From Vicugna pacos (lineage: Eukaryota; Chordata; Mammalia; Artiodactyla; Camelidae), in contig NC_133021.1 of the NCBI RefSeq assembly GCF_048564905.1, positions 10,495,501 through 10,559,500 of the forward strand: a stretch of DNA of 64,000 nt, written 5' to 3'. The notes below the pieces were generated by a model. It was not told the origin of the DNA. It made no database searches and saw nothing but the letters and a program-made list of their open reading frames with translations. Numbering within the stretch: position 1 is the first letter of the stretch; every line of letters begins with the position of its first letter. Below, piece by piece: positions 35,880 through 46,934 of the stretch. Both the position numbers and the translations under genes were made by a program.

Positions 35880-36350
35880 CCACTTTTTATATAAAAACCT
35901 TTTAATTGTGGTGAAAATACATAACATGAAATTTACCATTGAAGCCATTTTTAGTGTACAGTTCAGTGGTGGTAAGTTGGTTCACACTGTCATGCAGCCA
36001 TCACCAGAAATGTTTTATCTTCCCACCTGAAACTCTGTCCCCATGAAACACTCACTGCCCCTCCCCCACCCCCTGGCCCCCACCCTCTACTTTCTGTCTC
36101 TATGAATTTGACGACTTCTGGATCCTCACAGGAGTGGAATCACACGACGCTTGCCCTTTGTCTGACGCATTTCACTGAGCATCATCCTCAGGGTTCCTCC
36201 ATGTTGCAGTAGGTGTCCAAACGTCCTTCATTGGAAAGGCAACATTTCCATTGTGGGGCTGGACCACATGCTTTTTCATTTGTCTGTGCATAGACAGTTG
36301 GGTTGCTCCCACCTTTTGGCTCCTGTGGACACACCATCTTTCTCTGCATA
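35880..36350 (-). mobile_element. Ancient L1 (L1MB/MC-type) 3' end
   Basis: GTGGTGAAAATACATAACAT, GAAATTTACCATTGAAGCCA, GTCATGCAGCCATCACCAGA and TTGGGTTGCTCCCACCTTTT occur in consensus order. This is a second copy of the element type at 10408-11140, in the same orientation, broken off before the ORF2 coding end. Confidence 0.68.
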
Positions 36351-36517
36351 CTCTCGCTGCTCCACGAGCTTGTTAAAATCCGTCAGATGTTGACAGCCAT
36401 CTCGCATGTTGTCCAGTTTGTTTCTACAGGTGTGTGTGAGTACATATCTTTATACAATAATTCTCATGGGAAGAAGAAGAGATAAGTGCATATAGTTCAT
36501 TAAACAGCATTGGTCAA

Positions 36518-36690
36518 ATGCCCCTTCCTTGCCACTCTCAGTTTCTTTTTCTTTCCTTTCCATCTCCTCTTTATCACCCCCTCTCCTCTCTCCCTCCTTC
36601 TCTCTTTTCTCTTTCCTTTCTCCTCACTCTTGGTTTTTCCTTTCCTAGCCTGCCCTTCCTAGCCCATCTGTTTCCCTCTCTTCCTTCAGT
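36518..36690 (+). repeat. Polypyrimidine tract
   Basis: About 170 bp almost purely C and T (runs such as CCTTTCCATCTCCTCTTTAT and CTCTCTCCCTCCTTCTCTCT), broken only by a few purines. No simple repeat unit is regular. Confidence 0.85.
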
Positions 36691-37114
36691 GGAGGTGCGT
36701 GCGCTGGTTCCATGAAGCCGCCATGCGCACAGAACCAGTCACCATGGTTGCCATGCCGACAGTGCACACAGGGAACAGCGCACATTCCAGGAGCATCAGT
36801 GATGGCAGCCTGAAAATGAACGAAGTGCAGATAGCACTTCAGCCGTTCAGTGAGAGGTTACTGTTGGCTTGCGATGCCCGGGGAGGCTGCCCTCAAGTGC
36901 TGACAGTTGACTTGAGTCCTAAGAGCTGGGCTCAGCAGGGCTTATCAATGGTGGTGAAGGTGATCCAGGTTAAAGGAATGATGTGAGCCAAAGCCAAAAC
37001 CCTTGTGCTTTCCCATACAGTGACCTCTCTGTCATTCAGATCTCTTCTCCCAAGAATTCTTTTCAGCTAACTTTTTAAATTTCAAAGTAATTCACAGAAA
37101 ATTATATATGCCTG
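36691..37114. other. Single-copy sequence
   Basis: A 95-codon frame at 36699-36986 (MRWFHEAAMRTEPVTMVAMP...) is open and repeat-free but unrecognised, with no splice or promoter context that I can support. It is more likely chance. Confidence 0.3.
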
Positions 37115-37260
37115 CAATAATTAAAATTGGGCCATGAAAATTAAGTTGTTTCTTTCTCATGCACTTTGCCCACTTTTTGAATGGTTCTAGATGTTATGCA
37201 TTGCAAATATTTGTCCAATTTTATCATTTGTCTTTTGCTTTTTACAGCCTATTGTTCTTA
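37115..37260 (-). mobile_element. Short L1 fragment
   Basis: TGCACTTTGCCCACTTTTTG, GTTATGCATTGCAAATATTT and GTCCAATTTTATCATTTGTC match the antisense of an L1 ORF2 stretch near its 3' end (TTTTGCCCATTTT... GCAAATATTTTCTCCCATT). Confidence 0.38.
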
Positions 37261-37769
37261 AGAAAATAATTGCTCCTGAAACAAAAGCACAGCCCTGTTT
37301 ATATTGTTGATTGGCTGAGAAAAAGTTTTATTTTAACCAGATGTTGTTCTTCTTAGCCCAATGACTAAATGAATTATCATAAATTTCTGAATTAATGGTT
37401 TTGCAATAATACAGCAAGCTAAAACACTCCATACATACCTCCTTTTTATTATTCTATCAGTATAGTTCTGGGTTCTTTTTGGTTTCAATGTTAATCGTAA
37501 GACATTTATTAACACGTATTTCCTGTGATCCTCCCAGATTTACTGGCAGCGTCAAGTGGGGCAATGTGTGAGACCTGTCACCTCCTGGGCCTGGTGCTGA
37601 GAGACCCCCAGCTAGCCTTGAGTGTCTTGTGCCTCACCGTCAGCTCCCGGCAGGGATCCTCTGCTTTAAGATGCTCACAGGGCTGTCTCCTTGGCACGTC
37701 TGCCCCGCCCTCCTCTGTTTAAGGCTCTTACAGGTTATCATCTGTTTACAAACGAAGGGAGGCCTGAAG

Positions 37770-37945
37770 TCCAAAGGCCTGTGTGCAAATTCCGTGTCTA
37801 CCTCATACACGTGCCGTAAGGGGGCGCTCATTCTCTCTAAGCATCAGTTTCCTTGTCTGTAAAGTAACGGAGTCACGCAGGATCCCACCCATAGAGGACT
37901 GTAGTGGGCACTGAATGAGAGCGCAGGTGAAGCCCTGAGCTCTTC
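37770..37945 (+). mobile_element. MIR SINE fragment
   Basis: TAAGCATCAGTTTCCTTGTC then TGTAAAGTAACGGAGTCACG is the MIR core (CCTCAGTTTCCTCATCTGTAAAATGG), followed by GTGGGCACTGAATGAGAGCG in place of the ATTAAATGAGAT segment. Confidence 0.57.
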
Positions 37946-37979
37946 TGGTCCAGACAGGGTGCCACTGCCTCCACTCTCC

Positions 37980-38250
37980 AGGCCACCTTGCTCGCAGACT
38001 CATCGGTGACATTCCTCCCTGCGCACCAGCACTTCCATCACACTCAGCCATGCCTGGTCTATATGCCCCGCTCTGCTGCGTCTCTGTGTTTTTGCCGCCA
38101 TGTTTCCCTCTGCCCTGAATGCCTTGTCCACTGTCAGATGTCTTCAGGTGGCAGTGCAGGCTGACACGCATCCAGGGGACGGTCCCTGAGCCCCATGCCT
38201 TGCCGCCCAGGCCTTGTGCACAGCTCAGCTGTGGGAGCTGTCGTATCAGA
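37980..38250 (+). mobile_element. L2 LINE fragment
   Basis: Words such as TTTCCCTCTGCCCTGAATGC then CTTGTCCACTGTCAGATGTC and TTCAGGTGGCAGTGCAGGCT match the L2 stretch GTTCCCTCTGCCTGGAACGC... CTTCAGGTCTC.... It is diverged and non-coding. Confidence 0.48.
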
Positions 38251-38870
38251 TCGCAGCTCTTCCCCAAGTCCTGGCTCCTTGGTTCACACTCTGCCTCACC
38301 ATGTGAACTGTTAAGAATTCAGATGGATTCTTTTAGTAAAAGAATTAACTGTAAGTATCACCCTCCCCGGCCCCCTCCTCCTCTCTTTGCTGAGGGAGCC
38401 ATTACCTGAATTTGCTCTTATTCCTTCTAATCTATGCTTTCCTATTTTCTTACATAGTTCTCTCCCAATAATTCTATAGAACCTAGCTTGTGTTTTAAAA
38501 ATTTACATAAAGATTTCCATTTCGTAGTGGTTACCCTCAAATATTTAACACACATTTTAGACCTAATGGAGTCTAAACTTAGACAGCAGGTTCCGAACAG
38601 AGAGGGACCAGCTTCACGACCAACCAGCCTCATGTCTATATCTCACATGCTTGTGGGCTCCTGTTGGCTCTGTCTTGGTTTTGATCCCCAAGTGAGTTAC
38701 AGTAATGCCACAGAGTGACTTTCCACAGTTAGCGCCCATTCAGATTCCCCAGCCATTCACTCATCACTGCTTCTCCCACCCCTGCCTCCTGCTGGGCTCG
38801 GGTCCTCCTTACAGAAAGAGGTGCCTTCTTCAGAAGTCATTTTCTATTGAAGTCTGAAAATGTCTTTGTT
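38251..38870. other. Single-copy sequence
   Basis: No gene or repeat is recognised with confidence. It may include more of the neighbouring L1M 3' region towards its right end. Confidence 0.3.
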
Positions 38871-38879
38871 TCACTTCAC

Positions 38880-40885
38880 TCTTTTGTTCTCCACTTTTAT
38901 TTTGGAAGAATTTGACCTGCAGAAATGTTAGGTGATAAAATGTGTATCTAACACCCTTCACCTAGACGCACAGGTGTTAGTGCTCTGCTACTTATGGTTC
39001 CTCTCTCTCTCCACGCGCACACGCACACACACACGCACACACGTTTTTTAGGTTTAGTCTACTTGAGAATCTGTGGCATGTATTTCCCCTAAACCCTCCA
39101 GCATCTGTCAGCTGTGAATAGGAGCGTTCTCCTCCATGATCACAGCAGAACCGTCGCTCATTAAAACTTAACATGGATCTAGCACTGTTATTTGACATAT
39201 ATCCATATCCAAGTGTCCTTAATTACAAGGATAAAGAGCTCCATTGCTTTTCTCGGTCCTGGCATCCAATCAAGGCTTATTCATTGCGCTGGTTCTCATG
39301 GCCCTTCATCTCCTTATCCTTAATCTAAGAATTCCTGGCCCTTTGTTTGCCTTGACATTGACATTTTTGAAAGCTCAAGACTAGTTGTTTTGTAGAATGT
39401 TCTTCAGTCTTGAGTTTATCTGATTGTTTCCTCTTTATTGGATTCAGGTTAAACATCTTGGTGATACTACATGGTTCTCAGTGCACCGCATCAGAGGTCA
39501 CTCAATGTCTGTTTGTCTCATTATTGATGGTTTTTGGTTAAAGGATTATTTGGTTAAATGGAGGCCAACAGATTTTTCCACATGTAAGGGTGCATTTTTC
39601 CTTTGTAATTAATTAAAAATCTGTGCAGTGATGCTTTGCAACTATGTGACTATTCTGTTTCCCAAAGGTTTTAACATTTATTGTTGACTCTTCAATCAAA
39701 TATGCCATTCTGTGTTTTTTTTAATTAGCATTCTTCTGTAAAGAACTGCTTTTCATTCTCCATCCCTCCACCTTTTAAATCATTTTAGAATGGACTACTT
39801 TGTTCTTTGTATTAATTCAACCCATTCCAATATAACCCTTAAGTCACTTATTTTGATCCTCAAATTGTTGCCCCTTTGGCTGGAGGGAGTCCACTCAGTG
39901 TATCTCCTGTATCTTTCCAACATGTCCTCATCTGATTTTGAGAGTTTCTCACTTTCTGGCACAACAAGGTGCTCACCTTATGTTTTCCCTGCCACAGCCC
40001 TGGAATCAGCCATTGTTCCAAGAAGTCATGGTTCCTTTGAGTAGGAGATGGTATTTAGCAACCAAGACCGGAGAGCCAGGTGTGCTCATCACTGCAGAGG
40101 TGCTGTTGCTTCTGGGCTCTCTCAGGAGACAGAGCAGGGAGATATATATATATGTTTAATATGTAATACATGTAAAATATATCTCCTCCTCTGTCCACTG
40201 AAAAAAATTGTATCTATATTATATGTTATATACATGTATTTAAAAATCATGCATTTATCCTGGCACTTCTAAATTTCAGTTTAGTGTTGCCATCACAGGG
40301 TTCTTTCTCCCTTCTTGTTACATATTTGTGTCTTCCGTATCCCACAATGAGCACTGATTTCCAACAGAATTGATGTGTTTGTTCATTTTCTGAATCCTAT
40401 AATTCACACTAAATTGTTTTGGACTCACTGTACCAATACCACTGCCTACTTTAAAGTCACTAAGTGCAGTTCAGGCTTTATCAGACTTTATTTGTGCTTT
40501 AACATTTTTGTGCGTGGAAGATATCCCATTGAGAGTTACAATCAGATACTGGCTTTCAGATTTTCTGATTAATTCTTTGTTTTTCTTCTGTGTATCATGT
40601 TAGCTATTTGATACACAGTTAGGTTCATTAGTTCCTGTCTGAATGAATTGTAGAAAAATTTTTCTGTCTTTATTAATTTAATAGCATATTTTTGGATCGT
40701 AAACATTAGCATATTTCAAAAGTTCAAACTCCATGAAAAGAGACACTGAGAGAAACCTAATCCTGTTTCCTGTCTCTGTGTTACAACCCGTTCTCAGCCA
40801 TGCCCCATAAATGGCCTTTTTTCTAAGCTTCTGGTATGTCCTTTCTGTGTTTCTTCTTGCAGAAATAAGCATATACCACAGAATG
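38880..40885 (-). mobile_element. Ancient L1M (MC/ME-type) long 3' UTR
   Basis: About 2 kb in consensus order. Pieces seen are ACACCCTTCACCTAGACGCA, GACATATATCCATATCCAAG, then TTTTGTAGAATGTTCTTCAG and GATTGTTTCCTCTTTATTGG, then TTTCTCACTTTCTGGCACAA. CCCTGCCACAGCCCTGGAAT and GGTATTTAGCAACCAAGACC follow, then GAGATATATATATATG and finally TCCAAACTCC-like words near 40725. This is the antisense of the long 3' UTR of old L1M elements. The AT-dinucleotide tract at 40141-40155 sits where that family usually has one. A CA/CG tract lies inside at 39010-39043. Confidence 0.62.
39001..39043 (+). repeat. CT then CA/CG alternating tract
   Basis: CTCTCTCTCT is followed by about 30 bases of alternating purine and pyrimidine with CG steps (CACGCGCACACGCACACACA). 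It is prone to length change and to left-handed DNA. Confidence 0.9.
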
Positions 40886-40894
40886 GGAGACAGT

Positions 40895-41001
40895 ATCTAC
40901 AGGTCATATACCTGGTAGTCTATTGTCCAGAATAGGTAAAGAATTCTTACAATTCAGCAATAAAAATACAAATAACCTAATTTTTAAAAGGACAAGTGAT
41001 T
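40895..41001 (+). mobile_element. Older plus-strand L1, left part
   Basis: ATCTACAGGTCATATACCTG, AAAGAATTCTTACAATTCAG and CAATAAAAATACAAATAACC read as L1 ORF2 sense sequence. The element is interrupted at about 41001 by a full-length minus-strand L1 and resumes at 47869 at exactly the following consensus position. Confidence 0.62.
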
Positions 41002-41329
41002 GTATTTATTTGTTAGTTTATATTGAAGTGTATTGACCTACAACACTGTTAGCTCCAGATATTCCTATATGTTGCAAAGTGATCACCACAGTAAGTCCAG
41101 TTACCATCTGTCACCAGAAAACCTTACTACAGTGTTACTGACTGTATCCCCCAGGCTGTGCCCTTTATTCCCATGACTACTTTATTTCGTAGCCGGCAGT
41201 TTGTACCTCTTAATCCCTGTCACCTATTTCACTCATCCCCCACGCCTCTCCTGGCAGCCACCTATTTGTTCTCTGTATCTATGAGTTTGTTTCTGTTTTG
41301 TTTATTTATTTTATTTTTTGATTCTGCAT

Positions 41330-44300
41330 GTGAATGAAATCAAATGGTATTTGTCTTTCTCTGTCTGACTTATTTCACTTAGCATAATACCCTCTAAGTG
41401 CATCCATGTTGTGGTAAATGGCAGGATTCCATTCCTTTTTATGACTAATATTCCACTGTATGCCTATACCACATCTTCTTTTTTCATTTGTCTGTCAGTG
41501 GACACTTAGGTTGCTTCCATTATTGGCTATTGTAAATAATGCCACAGTGAACATAGGGGTACATATCTTTTCAAATTAGCAGGGTTTTCTCTTCAGAAAA
41601 ATACCCAGAAGTGAAATTGCTGAATCATGTGATAGTTCTATTTTTAAATTTTTGAGGAAATTGCATACCATTTTCCGTAGAGGCTGTACCAGTTTATGTT
41701 CCCACCAATCATACAGAACAGTTCCCTTTTCTCCACATCCTTGACAACAATTATTGTTGTCTTTGATAATAGCTATTCTGACAAGTGTGAGGTGATATCT
41801 CATTGTAGTTTTTATTTGCATTTCCCTGATGACTAGTGATGTTGAACATCTTTTCATGTGTCAGTTGGCCATTTGTATGTCTTCTATGGAAAAATGTCTA
41901 TTCAGGTCCTCTGCCCATTTTCTAATTGGGTTATTTGTTATTTTGAAGTTGCATTGTATGAGTTCTTCGCATATTTTGGATATTAACCCCTTATCAGAAA
42001 TAGTTTGAAAATACTTTCTCCCATTCAGTTGGTGGCCTTTTTGTTTTGTTGGTGGTTTTTCATTGCTGTACAAAAGCTTTTTAGTTTGACATACTCCCAT
42101 TTGCTTGTTTTTGCTTTTGTTTCTGTTGCCCTAAGAGATACATGCAAAAAAAAATATTGCTAAGACTAGTGTTGAAGAGCATACTGCCTGTGTTTTCTTC
42201 TAGGAGTTTTATGGTTCAGGACTTATATGTAAGTCTTTATTCCATTTTGAGTTTATTTTTGTATATTGTGTGAGAAAGTCATTCAATCTGTTTCTTTTGC
42301 ATGTAGCTGTCCAGTTTCCCAGCACTATTTTTTGAAGTTTTCTTTTTCCCACTATATAGTCTTGCCTCATTCTTGCCTCATTTGTTGGAGATTAATTGAC
42401 CATATGTGAATGGGTTTGTTTCTGGGCTCTCTATTCAGTTCTGTTGATCTATGTGTCTGTCTTCATGCCAGTACCATACTGTTTTGATGGCTGCCACTTT
42501 GTAATATAGTTTGAAATTAGGGCGAGTGATACCTCCAGCTTTGTTCTTCTCTTTCAAGATGTTTTTGGCTATATAGGGTCTTTTGTGTTTCCATATAAAT
42601 TTCAGAATTATTTGTTCTGGTTCTATGAAAAGTGCCATTGATATTTTGATAGGAATTGCATCTTCTGTAGATTGCCTTGGAGAGTATGGACATTTTAATA
42701 ATATTAATTCTTCCAATTCATGAGCACAGTATAACTTTCCATTTGTTTGTGTTGTTTTCACTTTCTTTTATCACTATCTCTTATCTTTCTTTTGTTACAG
42801 TTTTCTGAGTGCATATCTTTTACCTTCTTGTTTACATTTATTCCTAGGTATTTTATTCTTTTTGAAACAATTGGAAATAGAATTTTTTTCTTAGTTTCTC
42901 TTTCTGATAATTCGTTGTTAGCACATAGAACTGCAGTAGATTTCTGCATATTAATTTTGTATCCTGCAACTTTACTGAATTCATTTATTATATCTAATAA
43001 TTTTTGGTGGTATTTTTAGAATTTTCTGTATATAGCATTATGTCATCTGCAAACAGTGACAGTTATTTCTTCCTTTCCAATTTGAATTCCTTTTATTTCC
43101 TTTTATTTTCTAATTGCTGTGGCTAGGACTTTCAATACTATCTTGAACAAAATTCCTGAGAGTGAGAATCCTTGTCTTGTTCCTGACCTTAGAGGAAATT
43201 CTTTCTGCTTTTCACCATAGAGATGAAGTTAGCTGTGGGCCTGTCATATATGGCTTTGTTATGTTGAGGTATGTTCCCTCTATATCCACTTTGTTGGGAG
43301 TTTTTATCATAAATTAATTTTGAATTACATCAAAAGCTTTTTCTCTGTCTTCATTGTGATGATCATATGATTCTGATTCTTCAGTTTGGTAATAACATGT
43401 ATCACATGATTGATTTGTGAATATTGAGCCATCCTTGCATCCCTGGGGTAAATCCCACTTAATCATGGTGTATGATCCTTTTACTGTATTGTTGAATTTG
43501 GTTTGCTGATATTTTGTTGAGGATTTTTGCATCTCTGCCAAAAACAAAAACCAAACAAACAAAAAAACGGAGGATGTTCATCAGTGATGTTAGTGTGTAA
43601 TTTTTTTTTCCTGTGGTTGCTTTGTCTGGTTTTATTATTAGGGTGATGCTGGCCTCAGAGAATGAGTTTGGACATTTTCTTTCCTCCTCAATTTTCTGAA
43701 ATGTTTTGAGAAGGGTAAGTGTTAACTCTTTTTTAAATGTTTGGTAGAATTCACCCGTGAAGCCATCTAGTCCTGGACTTTTGTTTGTTGGGTAGTTTTT
43801 GTTGTTGTTGTTGTTGTTGTTGTTGTTTTACTGATTCAGTTTAATTACTGGTAATCAGTCTGTTCATGTTTTCTATTTCTTCCTGATTCAGCCTTGGGAA
43901 ATTGGGCATTTCTAGGAATTTATCCATTTCTTAGAAGTGTCCATTTTATCAGCATGTAATTGTTCATAGTAATGTTTTATAATCCCTTGTATTTCTGTAA
44001 TGTGGGTTACAACTTTTCTTTTCTCACTTATGATCTTATTGATTTGAGCCCTGTCTCTTTTTTTCTTGAGAAGTCTGGCTAAAGGTTTATCAATTTTGTT
44101 TACCATTTAAAAGAACCAGCTCTTAGTTACATTGCTCTTTTCTATATTTTTAGTCTCTATTTTCATTCATTTCTGCTCTGACCTTTATTTCTTTTTACTA
44201 ACTTTGGGTTTTGTTTCTACTTTCTCTGCTTACTTTAGGTGTAATGTTAACTTGTTTGAGATTGTTCAGGTTTCCTGATGAATGCTTAAATTGCTGTAAA

Positions 44301-45120
44301 CCTCCCTCTTAGAACATCTTTTGCTGTATCCCATAGATTTTTGAATCGTGTTTCTATTTTCATTTCTCTCCAGGTGTTTTTTGATTTCCTCATTGACTTC
44401 TTCAGTGAACCACTGATTGTTTAGTAGCATCTTGTTTAGCCTCCCTGTGCTTGTGGTTTCTTGCAGTTTTTTTGTGTGTCATTGATTTCTAGTCTCATAC
44501 AATTGTGGTCAGAAGAGATGCTTGATATGATTTCAGTCTTTTTAAATTTATTGGGACTTGGGTTTTTTTTTTTGGTGTTTACTGTTTATTTTTCAGTCCT
44601 TTTAAAAATGCATACTTTAATTGATTCATGGGGATACATTTTTATGTTTTCCAGATTATGAAGACATTTTTCAAATACTCTCTTAATCTTCAGCTTCTTT
44701 CCAGTATAACTTTTTGCCTTGAGGTTTCTGAGCCACCCCTCAAGCCTGCTTTCCAGAGTGCACCTTCCTTCTTTTGGTCAGTGCTGTAAATAACAAGAGA
44801 GCTTGATCTCATTGACAGTACCCCTCTGAAAATGGTGGGGACCACGTATTTAGCATCTTGGTACCCTCAGAGCCTAACACCTGTCCCAGCACCCAGGAAA
44901 CTTCAGGGAAAGTGAGTATAGAATGAAAATTCCTCACACTGCTGAGACCCTGCCTCTCTCTGAGCCTCCTTGCTGCATCTTTGACTTATATTGAGACTTG
45001 TTTTGTGACCTAGCATATGATCTATCCTGGAGGATATTTCATATGCACTTGAAAAGAATGTGTATTCCACTGCTTATCTATGTCTGTTCATCTAGTCTAA
45101 TGTGTCATTTAAGGTCAGTG
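41330..45120 (-). pseudogene. Broken L1 ORF2 (endonuclease / reverse transcriptase)
   Basis: ORF2 of L1 encodes an endonuclease and reverse transcriptase that copy L1 RNA into the genome. Pieces stay readable in changing frames. At 41857-41576 [20 protein letters not shown] then [10 protein letters not shown] and [12 protein letters not shown] is the C-terminal part. At 42761-42435 KIPM-like [20 protein letters not shown], then [20 protein letters not shown], is the stretch just before the C-terminal region. At 44106-43912 MVNKIDKPLARLLKKKRDRA then IIKHYYEQLHADKMD precedes the RT domain. The RT core falls near 43000-43600 and is disrupted. The N-terminal part is the most decayed and also carries the inserted retrocopy. 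Frameshifts between pieces, plus stops, make it a clear pseudogene. Exact ends are approximate. Confidence 0.8.
44561..44985 (-). pseudogene. Small mRNA retrocopy inserted in L1 ORF2
   Basis: L1 antisense sequence stops at TTTATTGGGACTTG (44547-44560) and resumes at TTATATTGAGACTTG (44986-45000), which repeats the same words as a target-site duplication. The 425 bp between them are unrelated to L1. Read on the minus strand, they end in an A run (44573-44563) preceded by AATAAA (44590-44585) about 11 bases upstream. This is a 5'-truncated retrocopy of a polyadenylated transcript. The body (containing CAGGTGTTAGGCTCTGAGGG on the minus strand) has no open frame I can name, so the parent gene is unknown. 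Confidence 0.7.
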
Positions 45121-46469
45121 TTTCCCTATTGATTTTCTGTCTAGATGATCTGTCCATTGATGTAAATGGGGTGTTAAATTCCTCTATTATTATTGTCTTA
45201 CTGTTAGTTTCTCCCTTTAGGTTTGTTAATATTTGTTTTATTCATTTAGGTGCTCCTATGTTGGGTGCACATATATTTACAATTGTTATAACTTCTTCTT
45301 GTGTTGATTCCTTTATTATTATATAATGTCCTTCTTTGTTTCTTGTTACAGTTTTAAAGTCTATTTTGTCTAAGTATTGCTACTCCAGCTTTCTTTTTAT
45401 TTCCATTTGTATGAAATACCTTTTTCCAACCCCTCATTTTCAGTCTGTGTGTGTCCTTAGATATTGAGTTTCCTGAACACATCGTATGCATGGGTATTGA
45501 TTTTTCAGCCATTCAGTGACTGTGTTTTTTGATTGGAGCTTTTTGTGCATTTTCATTTAAAATAACTATTGATAGGTTTATACTTATTGCCATTTTGTTA
45601 ATTATTTTCTTGTTGGTTTTGTAGTTCTTTTCATTTGTTTTTCTCTATTTTTACTCTCTTCTCTTGTGATTTTAATGACTATCTTTATTATTATGTTTGG
45701 GTTCCTTTCTCATTCGGGGCATGAATCTCTTTAAAGATTTTCAGTTTGTAATTACCATGAGGTTTATATATAAAAACAAAAGCAAATTATTTATATTATA
45801 TATATAATTATTTTAAGTTTATGATCTCTTAAGTTCAATTGTCATTCATTCTAACTACCCTGCATTTTCCCTCTCCCTCAGCCCATGTTTAATGTTTTTA
45901 CACTATATTTTATATTTTTTTCTTTTATAACCCTTTAACTATTTATTGTGGATATAGTTGATTTTATGACTTTTATCTTTTAACTTCCTGCTAGCTTTTT
46001 AAGTAGTTGATCCACTACCTTTACTAATAAGCTTTTTCTTTTCATAATTTTTACATTTGTAGTTGTGGTCTTTTCTTTTCCACTTAGAGAAGTCTAAGTA
46101 TTTCTTATAAAGCCAGTTTAGTGCTATTGAACATTTTAAACTTTTGTTTGCCTGTAAGACTCTTTTATCTCTCCTTCAAATCTGAATAATAGCTTTGCCA
46201 GGTAGAATATTCTTTGTTATAGGTTTTCTCCTTTTATCACTTTAAATGTATCATACCATTCACTTCTGGCCTGCAGAGTTTCTGCTAGAAGTAAGCTTAT
46301 GGTTATATGAGAGTTCCTATTTTCATAACTAGTTCCTTTTTCTTTACTGCCTCTAATACTCTCTCTTTATCTTTAATTTTTGCCATTTTAATTACAGTAT
46401 GTCTTAATGTGGACCTCTTTGAGTTCATCTTATTTGGGACTCTCTGTGCTTCCTGGACCTGAATATCTG

Positions 46470-46925
46470 TTTATTTTCCTAGGTTAGGGAAGTTTTCAGC
46501 TATTATGCTTTCAAGTAAGTTCTCTGCCCCTTTCTCTCTTCTTCTGTGACCCTTATAATGCTAATGTTAGTATGCTTGATGTCCCAGAGGTCTATTAAAC
46601 TGTCTTTATTTTGTTAAATTCTTTTTTCTCTTTTCTGTTCAGCGTAGGTGATTTCCACTATTCGGTCTTCCAGTTCAATGATCTGTTCCTCTGTGCCATT
46701 TAATCTACTGTTGATTCCTTCTAACATTTTTTTTTTTTAAATTTCAAAACCTCTGTTTGGTTCTTTTTCATATTTTCTGACTCTTTATTAAACGTCTCAC
46801 TGTGTTCTTCCATTCTTCTCTCAAATTCACTGAGGATGTTTATGATCATGACCTCGAGCTCTTTATCAGGCTGATTGCATATCTCCACATCACTTAGTTC
46901 TTCTAAGGTTTTATCTTGTTCCATT
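46470..46925 (-). pseudogene. Broken L1 ORF1
   Basis: The frame starting at 46924 reads MEQDKTLEELSDVEICNQPD then KELEVMIINILSEFERRMEE and FNKESENMKKNQTEV. This matches the coiled-coil part of L1 ORF1 protein (EVEIGNLPEKEFRVMI..., FNKELEDLKNKQTEM). ORF1p is the RNA-binding chaperone of the L1 particle. The frame ends after 67 codons near a T-rich expansion (46728-46738), and the rest is not open. The true start may lie further upstream. Confidence 0.72.
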
Positions 46926-46934
46926 CCTGTCTCC

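Noticed and set aside
36699-36986. 95-codon frame MRWFHEAAMRTEPVTMVAMP... considered as a small gene
   Set aside because: Open but without promoter, domain or homolog that I recognise. The length is within what chance gives in 64 kb.
39001-39043. CA/CG tract considered as a CRISPR-like or regulatory array
   Set aside because: A simple dinucleotide repeat without spacers, and a CRISPR array is not expected in a mammalian genome.
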